A program made the translations under genes and the position numbers. A stretch of 39,359 nt of DNA from Nitrospirota bacterium (GTDB lineage Bacteria > Nitrospirota > UBA9217): positions 1-39,359 of the forward strand of contig JAGVOT010000135.1 in the NCBI GenBank assembly GCA_020052615.1, given 5' to 3'. A model generated the notes under the pieces. That model was not told the DNA's origin. It saw only the letters and a list, made by a program, of their open reading frames with translations, and did not search any database. This document shows positions 24,096-31,117 of this stretch, piece after piece; position 1 is the first letter of the stretch, and each line of letters starts with the position of its first letter.

Positions 24096-24255
24096 TCTCT
24101 CGCAAAGTCGCAAAGCACGCAAAGAAAGAGAGAGGCAAAGGCTGGACGAAGTTGTAGCGAAGATCTTTAGTCAAGTTCTTCTTCGGTCAGTTGATTTATG
24201 GTGAACCGTTCTTATGCGTTTGTCTTTCTTTGCGCCTTTGCGTCTTTGCGAGAGA
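24096..24255. repeat. Compound hairpin, CTTTGCG family
   Basis: Left arm 24096-24129 (TCTCTCGCAAAG, then TCGCAAAG, CACGCAAAG) and right arm 24223-24255 (CTTTGCGCCTTTGCGTCTTT, GCGAGAGA) are almost perfect reverse complements with one indel across a loop of about 93 bases. Confidence 0.85.
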
Positions 24256-24380
24256 AAAGGTTTTATTGAGATTTCGGCATTTTTCTTTGAATGGGAATTG
24301 ATTTCTATATCATCGCTAATACGGTAGAGCCACAAATTAACGAAGAATACCCGCTCCCGCCTTTTCTTCACATCCTTTTC

Positions 24381-24409
24381 TTGCGAAAATCAGACCTACC
24401 GTGTACAAT
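24381..24409 (+). promoter_or_regulatory. Promoter of uup
   Basis: TTGCGA (24381-24386), 17-base spacer, TACAAT (24404-24409), about 55 bases before the start codon. Confidence 0.6.
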
Positions 24410-24464
24410 GCATCCTTCCTTAAGGGAAAATCAATATGATCAAAGGACGTTGACGGGATATCGC

Positions 24465-26363
24465 ATGCCTCTTATCAGTCTTCAAAATATCAGCGTCGGA
24501 TTCGGAGGGCCGCTCCTGCTCGAAGGCATCGACCTCCAGATAGAGCCGGGAGAACGGGTCTGCCTCGTCGGCAGGAACGGCACCGGAAAATCCACGATCA
24601 TGCGCGTCATCACGGGCGAAATAAAGCCCGACCGCGGCATGGTCGTCGCCCAGCAGGGGCTCCGGCCGACGATCCTGACCCAGGAAGTTCCGCAGAACGT
24701 CAAGGGCAGCGTGTTCGACGTCGTGTCGGAGGCCTTCGGCGAACAGGGAAAACTGCTTGCCGCCTATCACCACGTAAGCGCGAAACTCGCCCACGACCAC
24801 AGCGAGAAGCTGATGGCGGAGCTCGAGGACGTCCAGCACAAGTTCGAGGCGGCAGGGGGATGGCAGATGCAGCAGCGCGTCGAGACCATCCTGACGCGGC
24901 TGCAGCTTCCCGAGGACGCGGAATTCTCCGAGCTCTCGGGCGGGCTCAAGCGCAGGGTCCTTCTGGCAAAGGCCCTGGCAGGCGAACCGGACCTGCTGCT
25001 CCTTGACGAGCCCACGAACCATCTGGACATCGAGGCGATCGCCTGGCTCGAGGAGTTCCTGCTCACCTTCGGCGGCACGCTGCTCTTCGTGACCCACGAC
25101 CGGGCGCTGCTCCAGAAGCTGGCGACGCGGATCGTCGATCTCGACCGGGGAAGGCTTACGAGCTGGCCGGGCAGCTACCACGCCTATCTCGAACTGAAGC
25201 AGGCCGCCCTGGATGCCGAGGCCACGGAGAACGCCAAGTTCGACAAGAAGCTTGCGGCCGAGGAGGTCTGGATCCGCCAGGGCGTCAAGGCGCGCAGGAC
25301 GAGGAACGAAGGCCGCGTGCGGGCGCTCAAGGAACTGCGCAGGACCAGGAGCGAACGGCGCGAGAAGATCGGTACGGCGAACATCCAGGTGCAGGAGGCC
25401 GAACGGACCGGCAAGCTCGTGGTCGAGGCGCAGGACGTGAGCTTCGGGTACGGGGGCAGGCCGATCATCAGCGGCCTCTCCACGACGATCATCCGCGGCG
25501 ACAAGATCGGCATCATCGGGCCGAACGGCTCGGGCAAGACCACGCTGCTGAAAATACTGCTCGGCGACCTGAAGCCCCAGCAGGGGAAGGTGAAGACGGG
25601 GACGAACCTCGAGGTCGCCTATCTCGACCAGCACCGGGCCCAGCTGGACGATCAGAAGACCGTTCAGGACAATGTCGCCTACGGCAGCGATCATGTGACC
25701 ATCAACGGAAACCGGCGCCATGTGATCGGCTATCTGCAGGATTTCCTGTTCGCCCCTGCCCGCGCGCGCAGTCCGGTCAAGGTCCTGTCCGGAGGAGAGC
25801 GGAACCGCCTGCTGCTGGCGAAACTGTTCACCCAGCCCTCGAACGTACTGGTTCTCGACGAACCCACGAACGACCTGGACATCGAGACCCTGGACCTCCT
25901 CGAGGAACTGCTGATGGACTATGCCGGCACGGTGCTGCTCGTGAGCCACGACCGGGCCTTCATCAACAACGTCGTGACGAGCACGCTCGTGTTCGAAGGC
26001 GAGGGCAGGGTCAGCGAGTATGTGGGGGGCTATGACGACTGGCTGAGGCAGAGCAGGGCGAAGATCGGCGCACCGGCTGTCCCGGTCAGGGCCGAAGAGC
26101 GGAAGGTCGCGACGCCGGTCCCGCAGCGGGACAAACCCCGGAAACTGAGCTTCAAGGAACAGAAGGAACTGGACGAGCTTCCGAAGCGCATCGAAGAGCT
26201 CGACGCGGAACAGCAGAGGATCATCGCCACCATGGCGGACCCTGCTTTCTATAAAGAGAGCGGAAACAAGGTCGCTTCGACAAAAGCGCGGCTGGAAAAT
26301 CTGGAGAAAGAGCTGGCGGAAGCGTACAAGCGGTGGAATGAACTTGAGGCGCTGAAGGGATAA
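24465..26363 (+). CDS. uup: ABC-F ATPase Uup
   Basis: 632 residues from ATG 24465 (MPLISLQNISVGFGG); an in-frame ATG at 24291 lies upstream of the promoter and is rejected. Two ABC domains: Walker A GRNGTGKST and GPNGSGKTT, signatures LSGGLKRRVLLAKAL and LSGGERNRLLLAKLF, Walker B LLLLDEPTNHLD and VLVLDEPTNDLD, joined by the ABC-F linker rich in R/E, and followed by a C-terminal coiled coil (about 565-632) typical of Uup rather than EttA. No membrane segment: it acts on ribosomes or branched DNA intermediates. A cassette-type attC site starts six bases after its stop. Confidence 0.92.
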   Translation: MPLISLQNISVGFGGPLLLEGIDLQIEPGERVCLVGRNGTGKSTIMRVITGEIKPDRGMVVAQQGLRPTILTQEVPQNVKGSVFDVVSEAFGEQGKLLAAYHHVSAKLAHDHSEKLMAELEDVQHKFEAAGGWQMQQRVETILTRLQLPEDAEFSELSGGLKRRVLLAKALAGEPDLLLLDEPTNHLDIEAIAWLEEFLLTFGGTLLFVTHDRALLQKLATRIVDLDRGRLTSWPGSYHAYLELKQAALDAEATENAKFDKKLAAEEVWIRQGVKARRTRNEGRVRALKELRRTRSERREKIGTANIQVQEAERTGKLVVEAQDVSFGYGGRPIISGLSTTIIRGDKIGIIGPNGSGKTTLLKILLGDLKPQQGKVKTGTNLEVAYLDQHRAQLDDQKTVQDNVAYGSDHVTINGNRRHVIGYLQDFLFAPARARSPVKVLSGGERNRLLLAKLFTQPSNVLVLDEPTNDLDIETLDLLEELLMDYAGTVLLVSHDRAFINNVVTSTLVFEGEGRVSEYVGGYDDWLRQSRAKIGAPAVPVRAEERKVATPVPQRDKPRKLSFKEQKELDELPKRIEELDAEQQRIIATMADPAFYKESGNKVASTKARLENLEKELAEAYKRWNELEALKG

Positions 26364-26368
26364 GGGAG

Positions 26369-26428
26369 AACTAACGCGCGGCTGACCCACCGGGCGAAGC
26401 CCGGACGGAGTCGAGCCGCTTGTTAAGC
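26369..26428 (-). mobile_element. Integron attC recombination site (60 bp)
   Basis: Read on the minus strand: R'' GCTTAAC (26428-26422, fits RYYYAAC), AA, L'' GCGGCT-C-GAC, a 23-base centre that folds on itself (CCGGGC/GCCCGG), L' GTC-AGCCGC, GC, and R' GTTAGTT (26375-26369, one mismatch to GTTRRRY). L'' carries one extra unpaired base (C at 26413), the hallmark extrahelical base of attC. The brnA stop TAA lies inside R'', the usual geometry of a gene cassette with gene and attC in the same orientation. Only one clear attC is found and no integrase is in the window. Confidence 0.82.
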
Positions 26429-26707
26429 CCTCTTTTTTTCTATTAAGTAGCCGGAGACAAATTTGTGAATGACGCTAGAGATCAATGTTTGATAGGGCAC
26501 GCCTTCCTGGGCAGCAATGACCTGGACCTGATCTAAATCTTTTGAAGACATCCGAATATTAATTCTTTTGTCTTTCAAAAGCGTATTTCTAGCATAAGCT
26601 TTCAGCTTATTGATTTCCACCTTCGGATTCCTAACGGTTCTCCATTCGCCACGATCAAAGGATTCCGAAATTTTCTTTTCTTCTTCATTCAAAGTTATTT
26701 TTTTCAT
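26423..26707 (-). CDS. brnA: BrnA-like CopG-family antitoxin
   Basis: 94 residues. An acidic N-terminal segment (NEEEKKISESFDRGEW) that would bind the toxin, then KDKRINIRMSSKDLDQVQVI...VPYQTLISSVIHKFVSG, a ribbon-helix-helix DNA-binding domain. This is the BrnA/CopG antitoxin layout. It overlaps the toxin gene by 4 bases (ATGA), with the toxin first, the standard brnTA order. It neutralises BrnT and represses the operon. Its stop codon lies inside the attC R'' box. Base composition is clearly more AT-rich than the neighbouring uup. Confidence 0.85.
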   Translation of the reverse strand: MKKITLNEEEKKISESFDRGEWRTVRNPKVEINKLKAYARNTLLKDKRINIRMSSKDLDQVQVIAAQEGVPYQTLISSVIHKFVSGYLIEKKRA

Positions 26708-26982
26708 TTCTTTCCCCTCACATATTTATCCGTAGCTTTTCTGCTCGGAATGAGCGTCTTCAGAAAAATCTCATCCCCGTCGTGAACATAAGGAACGAGA
26801 TAAGCGTAATCATCGATCATGACGACTGCCATCCTTTGGCCAGGATACTCATCCTGATTGGGATGCTCGACCACATCGAGAACTTCTCCCCGTTCCATCA
26901 AAAGAACAACCTGCTCGAAACAGACGCCTCGATGCTCTTTCAGCCATTCATTCTTATCGTTGTTCCATCTGAAAAACCTCAT
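26704..26982 (-). CDS. brnT: BrnT-like toxin (ribonuclease)
   Basis: 92 residues beginning MRFFRWNNDKNEWLKEHRGV, containing FEQVV, VVEHPNQDEYPGQRMAVVMIDD and IFLKTLIPSRKATDKY. The length, order and strand pattern fit the BrnT toxin family, RelE-fold ribonucleases that inhibit translation under stress. It is more divergent than typical BrnT, so the exact catalytic residues cannot be pinned. No ribosome site precedes the ATG at 26982; the promoter -10 ends six bases before it, so a leaderless transcript is expected. With brnA it forms the cargo of an integron-type cassette. Confidence 0.78.
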   Translation of the reverse strand: MRFFRWNNDKNEWLKEHRGVCFEQVVLLMERGEVLDVVEHPNQDEYPGQRMAVVMIDDYAYLVPYVHDGDEIFLKTLIPSRKATDKYVRGKK

Positions 26983-27017
26983 ATGGACAATATATGACGT
27001 TGTCTGCCTTTTGTCAA
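26979..27017 (-). promoter_or_regulatory. Leaderless brnTA promoter with overlapping operator
   Basis: Minus strand: TTGACA (27017-27012), 17-base spacer, TATATT (26994-26989), then six bases to the brnT ATG. An inverted repeat TCATAT-N7-ATATGA (26979-26997) covers the -10 and the start codon and is the probable BrnA operator. Confidence 0.8.
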
Positions 27018-27403
27018 CCGGTTTCGTGGTACAACGGATATATAGGGGTGGGCCGATACGTGCAAGAGGTTAATGAGTGGAATAGTTTCGTATAGTCCGA
27101 TTTTTCAATGCCTACAACGATGCTACGGCTATGATTTTGTGATTTTAGAAGCCAAGGAGTCAAACAAGGCGCTCACTGCTTTTGGCAACTCCCAAATGAT
27201 TGTAGACAGTTTGCCTGACAAACCCAAAACAGAACAAACAAGGAGGACAATCTCCATACTTCCCAAAAACGATTGCTCGATCCGAACAGATGATGCCTTA
27301 GCTCTCTGTTGATTGTGAGAACGAATATATGCCTGATTCAAAGCGATGTCAACAATGGCGGAAGGGTATTATAAGGTTAGGCGTCGAAGAATGCGGTTTG
27401 AAC
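27018..27403. other. AT-rich stretch without a convincing gene
   Basis: The segment is poorer in GC than its surroundings. A 70-codon minus-strand frame (27129-27341, TTG start) encodes one hydrophobic segment and could be a cassette ORF, but it lacks a ribosome site. TTAGG/CCTAA inverted words at 27377-27381 and 27410-27414 include one GTTAGGC, which fits an attC R box, but no complete attC can be built. Confidence 0.5.
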
Positions 27404-27745
27404 CTAATGCGTGCTGGTCAAAAGAACCGCCAGTTCTTCGAGGAGCTCGGACGGATTCATGATCTTGCACGGGATGGCCTTCCGGATCCTGGCCTTGTCG
27501 GTGATAATGCCGCTGTGCATGGCGACCTCAGCGGTTGAGGGAAGGGGCGCGATCTCAAGATGCAGCTTGGGTAGATATTCGCTGTAAACGGGGAGGACAG
27601 CCGGCGCCTTCTTCTTGATGTTCCGCTCGATCTCGATGAGGCTGTACCTGCCGGTCAGGCCGATAATGCCGGGCAGGGAAAGGGCGAGGATGTCCAACTG
27701 TCCCCGGGCCATGATGGACGTTGAATAAGGTTTGGCCGCCTGCAC
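27404..27745 (-). pseudogene. PIN-domain nuclease remnant
   Basis: 113 codons. The middle (YSLIEIERNIKKKAP, LPVYSEYLPKLHLEIAPLP, SGIITDKA) and the end (IPCKIMNPSELLEEL) match a toxin-type PIN protein, VapC-like: an acidic residue after the TSxxxxEAxRN helix and the DK motif. The N-terminal strand with the first catalytic aspartate is missing, and DKA joins directly to RIRKAIPCKI, where about 20 residues with the second aspartate should be. It is therefore a deleted, probably inactive gene. It lies in the same orientation as brnTA, so could be an older cassette. Confidence 0.6.
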
Positions 27746-27877
27746 TGGTCCTCCTCCTTGCCCGCCGCACCTGACTTCGGGCTCATTATCTGAATTTAGA
27801 ATATCAGAAATCAGTCAATAGCGACAGCTATCTCGCCGGAGACGGTTTTTTGCCTATCAGGGGGAGACTTTTTTCCC

Positions 27878-27924
27878 TTGACAAAGTGTATTAAATACAC
27901 TATACTCAGTGTCAGATATACACC
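27878..27924 (+). promoter_or_regulatory. Consensus promoter with palindromic NrtR-type operator
   Basis: TTGACA (27878-27883), 17-base spacer, TATACT (27901-27906). The spacer is almost wholly a perfect 17-bp palindrome AGTGTATTAAATACACT (27885-27901). A second weaker half-site pair, GTGT-N7-ACAC, lies at 27909-27923, 23-24 bp (about two helical turns) downstream. Binding would block RNA polymerase; autoregulation by the encoded Nudix regulator is expected. Confidence 0.82.
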
Positions 27925-27942
27925 AAGGTCAGGGAGGTACCG

Positions 27943-28632
27943 ATGGACGACCGGATAAAGTGCAAACAGGCCCATGTTACCGTTGATTGTGTTGTTTTCG
28001 GGCTCGATGAACAGGACCTGAAGATCCTGTTGATCCAGCGGGGCTATGAACCGTTCAAGGGGTCCTGGGCCATCCCGGGCGGGTTCGTCAACGCCGATGA
28101 ATCGCTCGAGGCTGCGGCCCTGCGGGAGCTTAAGGAGGAGACGGGCGTGCAGGACGTGTTCCTCGAACAGCTCTACACCTTTGGCGACGTGCACCGCGAC
28201 CCGCGCAGACGGATCGTTACAGTCGCCTATTACGCACTGGTGAACCTCCGGGACCATACGATCAAGGCGGCGACCGATGCCAGCAACGCGGCGTGGTTCG
28301 GTGTGGACGACATTCCCAAGCTCGCGTTCGACCATGCAAGGATCGTCGAGACGGCGCTCCGGCGGCTCCGGGGGAAGGTGCGGTACGAGCCTATCGGGTT
28401 CGAGCTGCTTCCCGAGAAGTTCACCCTCACCCAGCTCCAGCGCATGTACGAGAAGATCCTGGAGCAGGATATCGACAAACGGAATTTCCGGAAGAAGATC
28501 CTGGGCATGGAGCTGCTCAAGGAGCTCGATGAGGTACAGGTGGATGTGGCGCACCGGGCGGCGCGGCTGTACCGGTTCGATGAGAAGAAATACCGGCAGT
28601 TGAGGGAGAAGGGATTTAATTTCGAAATATAA
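27943..28632 (+). CDS. nrtR: NrtR-like Nudix transcriptional regulator
   Basis: 229 residues: N-terminal Nudix domain (about 8-140) and C-terminal winged helix (about 150-229, [27 protein letters not shown]). This is the NrtR layout, in which an ADP-ribose-binding Nudix fold controls DNA binding to NAD genes. Unlike many NrtR proteins, the Nudix box is complete (G-x5-E-x7-RELKEETGV), so hydrolysis of ADP-ribose or a similar nucleotide remains possible. GGGAGGT precedes the ATG, and the promoter carries a perfect palindrome of the right kind. It sits upstream of NAD-kinase-like and ADP-ribosylglycohydrolase genes. Confidence 0.88.
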   Translation: MDDRIKCKQAHVTVDCVVFGLDEQDLKILLIQRGYEPFKGSWAIPGGFVNADESLEAAALRELKEETGVQDVFLEQLYTFGDVHRDPRRRIVTVAYYALVNLRDHTIKAATDASNAAWFGVDDIPKLAFDHARIVETALRRLRGKVRYEPIGFELLPEKFTLTQLQRMYEKILEQDIDKRNFRKKILGMELLKELDEVQVDVAHRAARLYRFDEKKYRQLREKGFNFEI

Positions 28633-28720
28633 ATTCACTTCTGCGACGGAGTCACGGAGAATGGAGAAATAACTACAGTCATAATCCGGAAAGCCAGAAC
28701 CAAAAGCAGAAGAAAAAGGC

Positions 28721-28801
28721 GTCTCTCGCAAAGCCGCAAAGGACGCAAAGGAAATCATGAATCCTGTTTCAAAAAAAAGGAATTGTTTTCTTTGCGAGAC
28801 A
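28721..28801. repeat. Compound hairpin, CTTTGCG family
   Basis: Left arm 28721-28756 (GTCTCTCGCAAAG, CCGCAAAG, GACGCAAAG) and a shorter right arm 28785-28800 (TTTTCTTTGCGAGAC). It lies between nrtR and the SPFH gene. Confidence 0.75.
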
Positions 28802-28874
28802 ACAGATCTTAGTTACTGATTCGAATCAGTATCTGTCGCATGGACTTGTTGCTCGAGAACGAAAGGAGGCCATT

Positions 28875-29888
28875 ATGTTCGGCTTACAATTCATAAAAGC
28901 GGATCCCACGGTCTATCTCATGCAGTACCGGAACGGCAGGGCGGTCCGGCAGGGAGCGGGGCTTTCGTTCTTCTACTTCGCGCCCACGACGTCGCTCGTC
29001 GCGGTCCCGGTGGGCAGCGTCGATCTTCCCTTCATATTCAAGGAGGGGACCGTCGATTATCAGGAAGTGACCGTGCAGGGCCAGGTCGTGTACCGCGTCG
29101 GAGACCCGGAAAAGCTGGCTTCGATGCTGAACTTCGCGCTCGATGGAGAAAAGCAGAAGTATGTGTCCGACGATCCCGAGAAGATCCCTGCGCGGATCGT
29201 CAACCATGTCCAGGTGCTCTTTCGCGACGAGGTCCAGGGTCTGGCGCTGCGGGAGGTGCTGAAGGCGTCCGAGGTCCTGGTGAAGAAGGTGCGAGCGGCA
29301 TTGACCGGCTCATCGGTCCTGGCCGCCCTGGGGATCGACGTGCTCGACCTCTCGGTCGTCGCCATCAAGCCGACGCCGGAAACGGCGCGCGCCCTCGAAG
29401 CCGGCATCCGCGAGCAGCTTCTGAAGGAAGCGGACGAAGCCATCTATGGCCGCAGGAACGCGGCGATCGAACAGGAGCGGGCGATCAAGGAGAACGAGCT
29501 GAACACCGAGGTCGCTGTGGAGAACAAGCGGCGCCAGATCAGGGAGACCCAGATGGACGCAGAGCGGGCAGTGCAGGAGAAACAGCGGCTGCTCCGAGAC
29601 GAGAACATGACCGGCAGCATCTCCCTTGAAGAGCGGAACCGCGAGCTGGTGCAGCTCAGCGCGGAGAACGCGCGGGTCGAGGCCGATGCCAAGGCCTACA
29701 GCATGGCGGCGGTGATGGACGCCATGGCGAAGATCGATCCCAAGGTCCTGAACAGCCTGGCGAGCATGGGCATGCAGCCCAACCAGCTGATCGCTGCGTC
29801 TTTCCGGGAACTTGCCGGGAGCGCGGCAAAGATCGGCGAACTGAACATCTCTCCCGATCTGCTCAGAGAACTTGCGAAGAACAGATAA
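28875..29888 (+). CDS. SPFH/band-7 domain protein
   Basis: 337 residues. N-terminal SPFH domain (about 15-200; QYRNGRAVRQGAGLSFFYFAP, VTVQGQVVYRV, a helix-rich QVLFRDEVQGLALREVL) followed by a long charged coiled coil (about 195-260) and a C-terminal tail. No clear transmembrane helix; an N-terminal hydrophobic patch may dip into the membrane. Band-7 proteins oligomerise as membrane-linked scaffolds. AAAGGAGG lies six bases before the ATG. It sits between the NrtR-like regulator and the NAD-kinase-like gene, which suggests it scaffolds the NAD/ADP-ribose enzymes; this is inference from position. Confidence 0.87.
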   Translation: MFGLQFIKADPTVYLMQYRNGRAVRQGAGLSFFYFAPTTSLVAVPVGSVDLPFIFKEGTVDYQEVTVQGQVVYRVGDPEKLASMLNFALDGEKQKYVSDDPEKIPARIVNHVQVLFRDEVQGLALREVLKASEVLVKKVRAALTGSSVLAALGIDVLDLSVVAIKPTPETARALEAGIREQLLKEADEAIYGRRNAAIEQERAIKENELNTEVAVENKRRQIRETQMDAERAVQEKQRLLRDENMTGSISLEERNRELVQLSAENARVEADAKAYSMAAVMDAMAKIDPKVLNSLASMGMQPNQLIAASFRELAGSAAKIGELNISPDLLRELAKNR

Positions 29889-29929
29889 TGGCAGAAGCAA
29901 AAAGAAAGCAGGACAGGACGTTTCTCGCG

Positions 29930-30087
29930 GAGCCCGCAAAGGTCGCGGAGAAAAACAAATGCGGAGATGAAAAAACCGGCCGCATCAGTCTCGTTGTTTT
30001 TTGCGAACCTTGCGCGCTTTGCGAGAACAGTGAATTGTCCTTGGATGTGACCTTAACTCTGCGTTCTCTGCGTCTCTGCGAGATAAC
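29930..30087. repeat. Compound hairpin, CTTTGCG/CTCTGCG family
   Basis: Left arm 29930-29956 (GTTTCTCGCGGAGCCCGCAA region), right arm 29995-30030 (TTTGCGAACC, TTGCGCGCTTTGCGAGAAC), and a further unpaired arm 30056-30087 (CTCTGCGTTCTCTGCGTCTC). It lies between the SPFH and NAD-kinase-like genes. Confidence 0.75.
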
Positions 30088-30156
30088 TGTCCCTGGTGAG
30101 GTATTCTCTGAAAAGTCAGCGCTTCTGTAGCAGTTGTTCAGTGTGTGAGGTCCTGT

Positions 30157-31092
30157 ATGAAACGCCTGACGGAGAACAAGATCATCCTGGTTGTGAGGAC
30201 CACGAGGCTTGAGGAGCTCATTGCCCGCTTCAACACGATGGAACAGGCGAAGTTCTACATCGAGCATCTTGGCGCGGACTTCTCGGACTACGAGGCTGAG
30301 CACCGTCAGTATAAAGAGGCGCTTCGGGACACGGAGATGCAGCTTCGGGAGCTTGGACGCGTCCAGACGCTGGACCGGGTGTTTCTGACGAACTTCCTGT
30401 TCGGGCCGGAAGATATGGTGGTGGTCCTGGGCCAGGACGGCCTGGTTGCCAACACGCTCAAGTATGTCGACGAGCGGCCGGTCGTTGCCGTGAACCCCGA
30501 TCCGCGGCGCTGGGACGGCGTTCTGCTGCCGTTCCGCGTGAACGACGTGAGGCCGATCGTCCTCGAGGTCTTCGGCCGGAGGCGGCAGGTCCGGGAGATC
30601 TCCATGGCCAGGGCCCGCTTGAACAACGGACAGCAGCTGTACGGCGTGAACGACCTGTTCATCGGCCATCGTTCACACGTTTCCGCCCGGTACGAACTGG
30701 CCCTAGGACAGAAGCATGAGCGGCAGTCCTCGAGCGGCATCATCGTCTCCACCGGGCTGGGCTCCACCGGGTGGTTCACCAGCGTGCTGGCGGGGGCGGC
30801 CGGCATCGGCAGGGCGCTGGGAAACTCCATCGAGACGGACATCGTGAAGGATTTCCGGTGGGAGTCGGATTATCTCTACTATACCGTTCGGGAGCCCTTT
30901 CCGAGCAGGACCTCAACTGCGTCCTTCGTGTTCGGCAAGGTGACGTGCAGGGAACCGCTCACCGTGCTCTCCCAGATGCCGGAGAACGGGGTGATCTTCA
31001 GCGACGGCATCGAGTCGGATTTCCTGGATTTCAACTCCGGGACCCGGGCGGTCGTGGACGTAGCGGAGAAAAAGGGGTACCTGGTGGTGTGA
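30157..31092 (+). CDS. Divergent NAD-kinase-fold protein
   Basis: 311 residues from ATG 30157 (GTGAGG six bases upstream). An N-terminal helical extension of about 85 residues (EELIARFNTMEQAKFYIEHLG) precedes an ATP-NAD-kinase core: strand then GQDGL (92-96) where NAD kinases have GGDGT, later GVNDLFIGHR (N165-D166, the NE/D motif) and GIIVSTGLGSTGW (about 194-206, the STPTGST loop). The altered first motif keeps Asp94 and Gly95, so activity could persist with another substrate. It lies 25 bases before the ADP-ribosylglycohydrolase, almost certainly one transcript. It may phosphorylate NAD, ADP-ribose or a relative. Confidence 0.8.
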   Translation: MKRLTENKIILVVRTTRLEELIARFNTMEQAKFYIEHLGADFSDYEAEHRQYKEALRDTEMQLRELGRVQTLDRVFLTNFLFGPEDMVVVLGQDGLVANTLKYVDERPVVAVNPDPRRWDGVLLPFRVNDVRPIVLEVFGRRRQVREISMARARLNNGQQLYGVNDLFIGHRSHVSARYELALGQKHERQSSSGIIVSTGLGSTGWFTSVLAGAAGIGRALGNSIETDIVKDFRWESDYLYYTVREPFPSRTSTASFVFGKVTCREPLTVLSQMPENGVIFSDGIESDFLDFNSGTRAVVDVAEKKGYLVV

Positions 31093-31117
31093 GTCGATGT
31101 TTTGATCGGAGGAAACG

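Noticed and set aside
24291-24464. N-terminal extension of Uup from ATG 24291
   Set aside because: It would begin upstream of the apparent promoter and adds sequence unlike the family; MPLISLQ at 24465 is the normal ABC-F start.
24420-26390. Long minus-strand open frame of 656 codons
   Set aside because: Antisense of uup; no family features and a composition dictated by high GC.
27073-27312. 79-residue plus-strand frame in the AT-rich patch
   Set aside because: No ribosome site or recognisable domain; composition matches non-coding DNA.
27329-27420. A second attC site at GTTAGGC (27378-27384)
   Set aside because: One good R box, but no partner R box or complementary L arms at the proper spacing in either orientation.
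29888-30130. Possible 80-residue gene after the SPFH protein
   Set aside because: Encoded by the CTTTGCG-type repeat arms, with no ribosome site.
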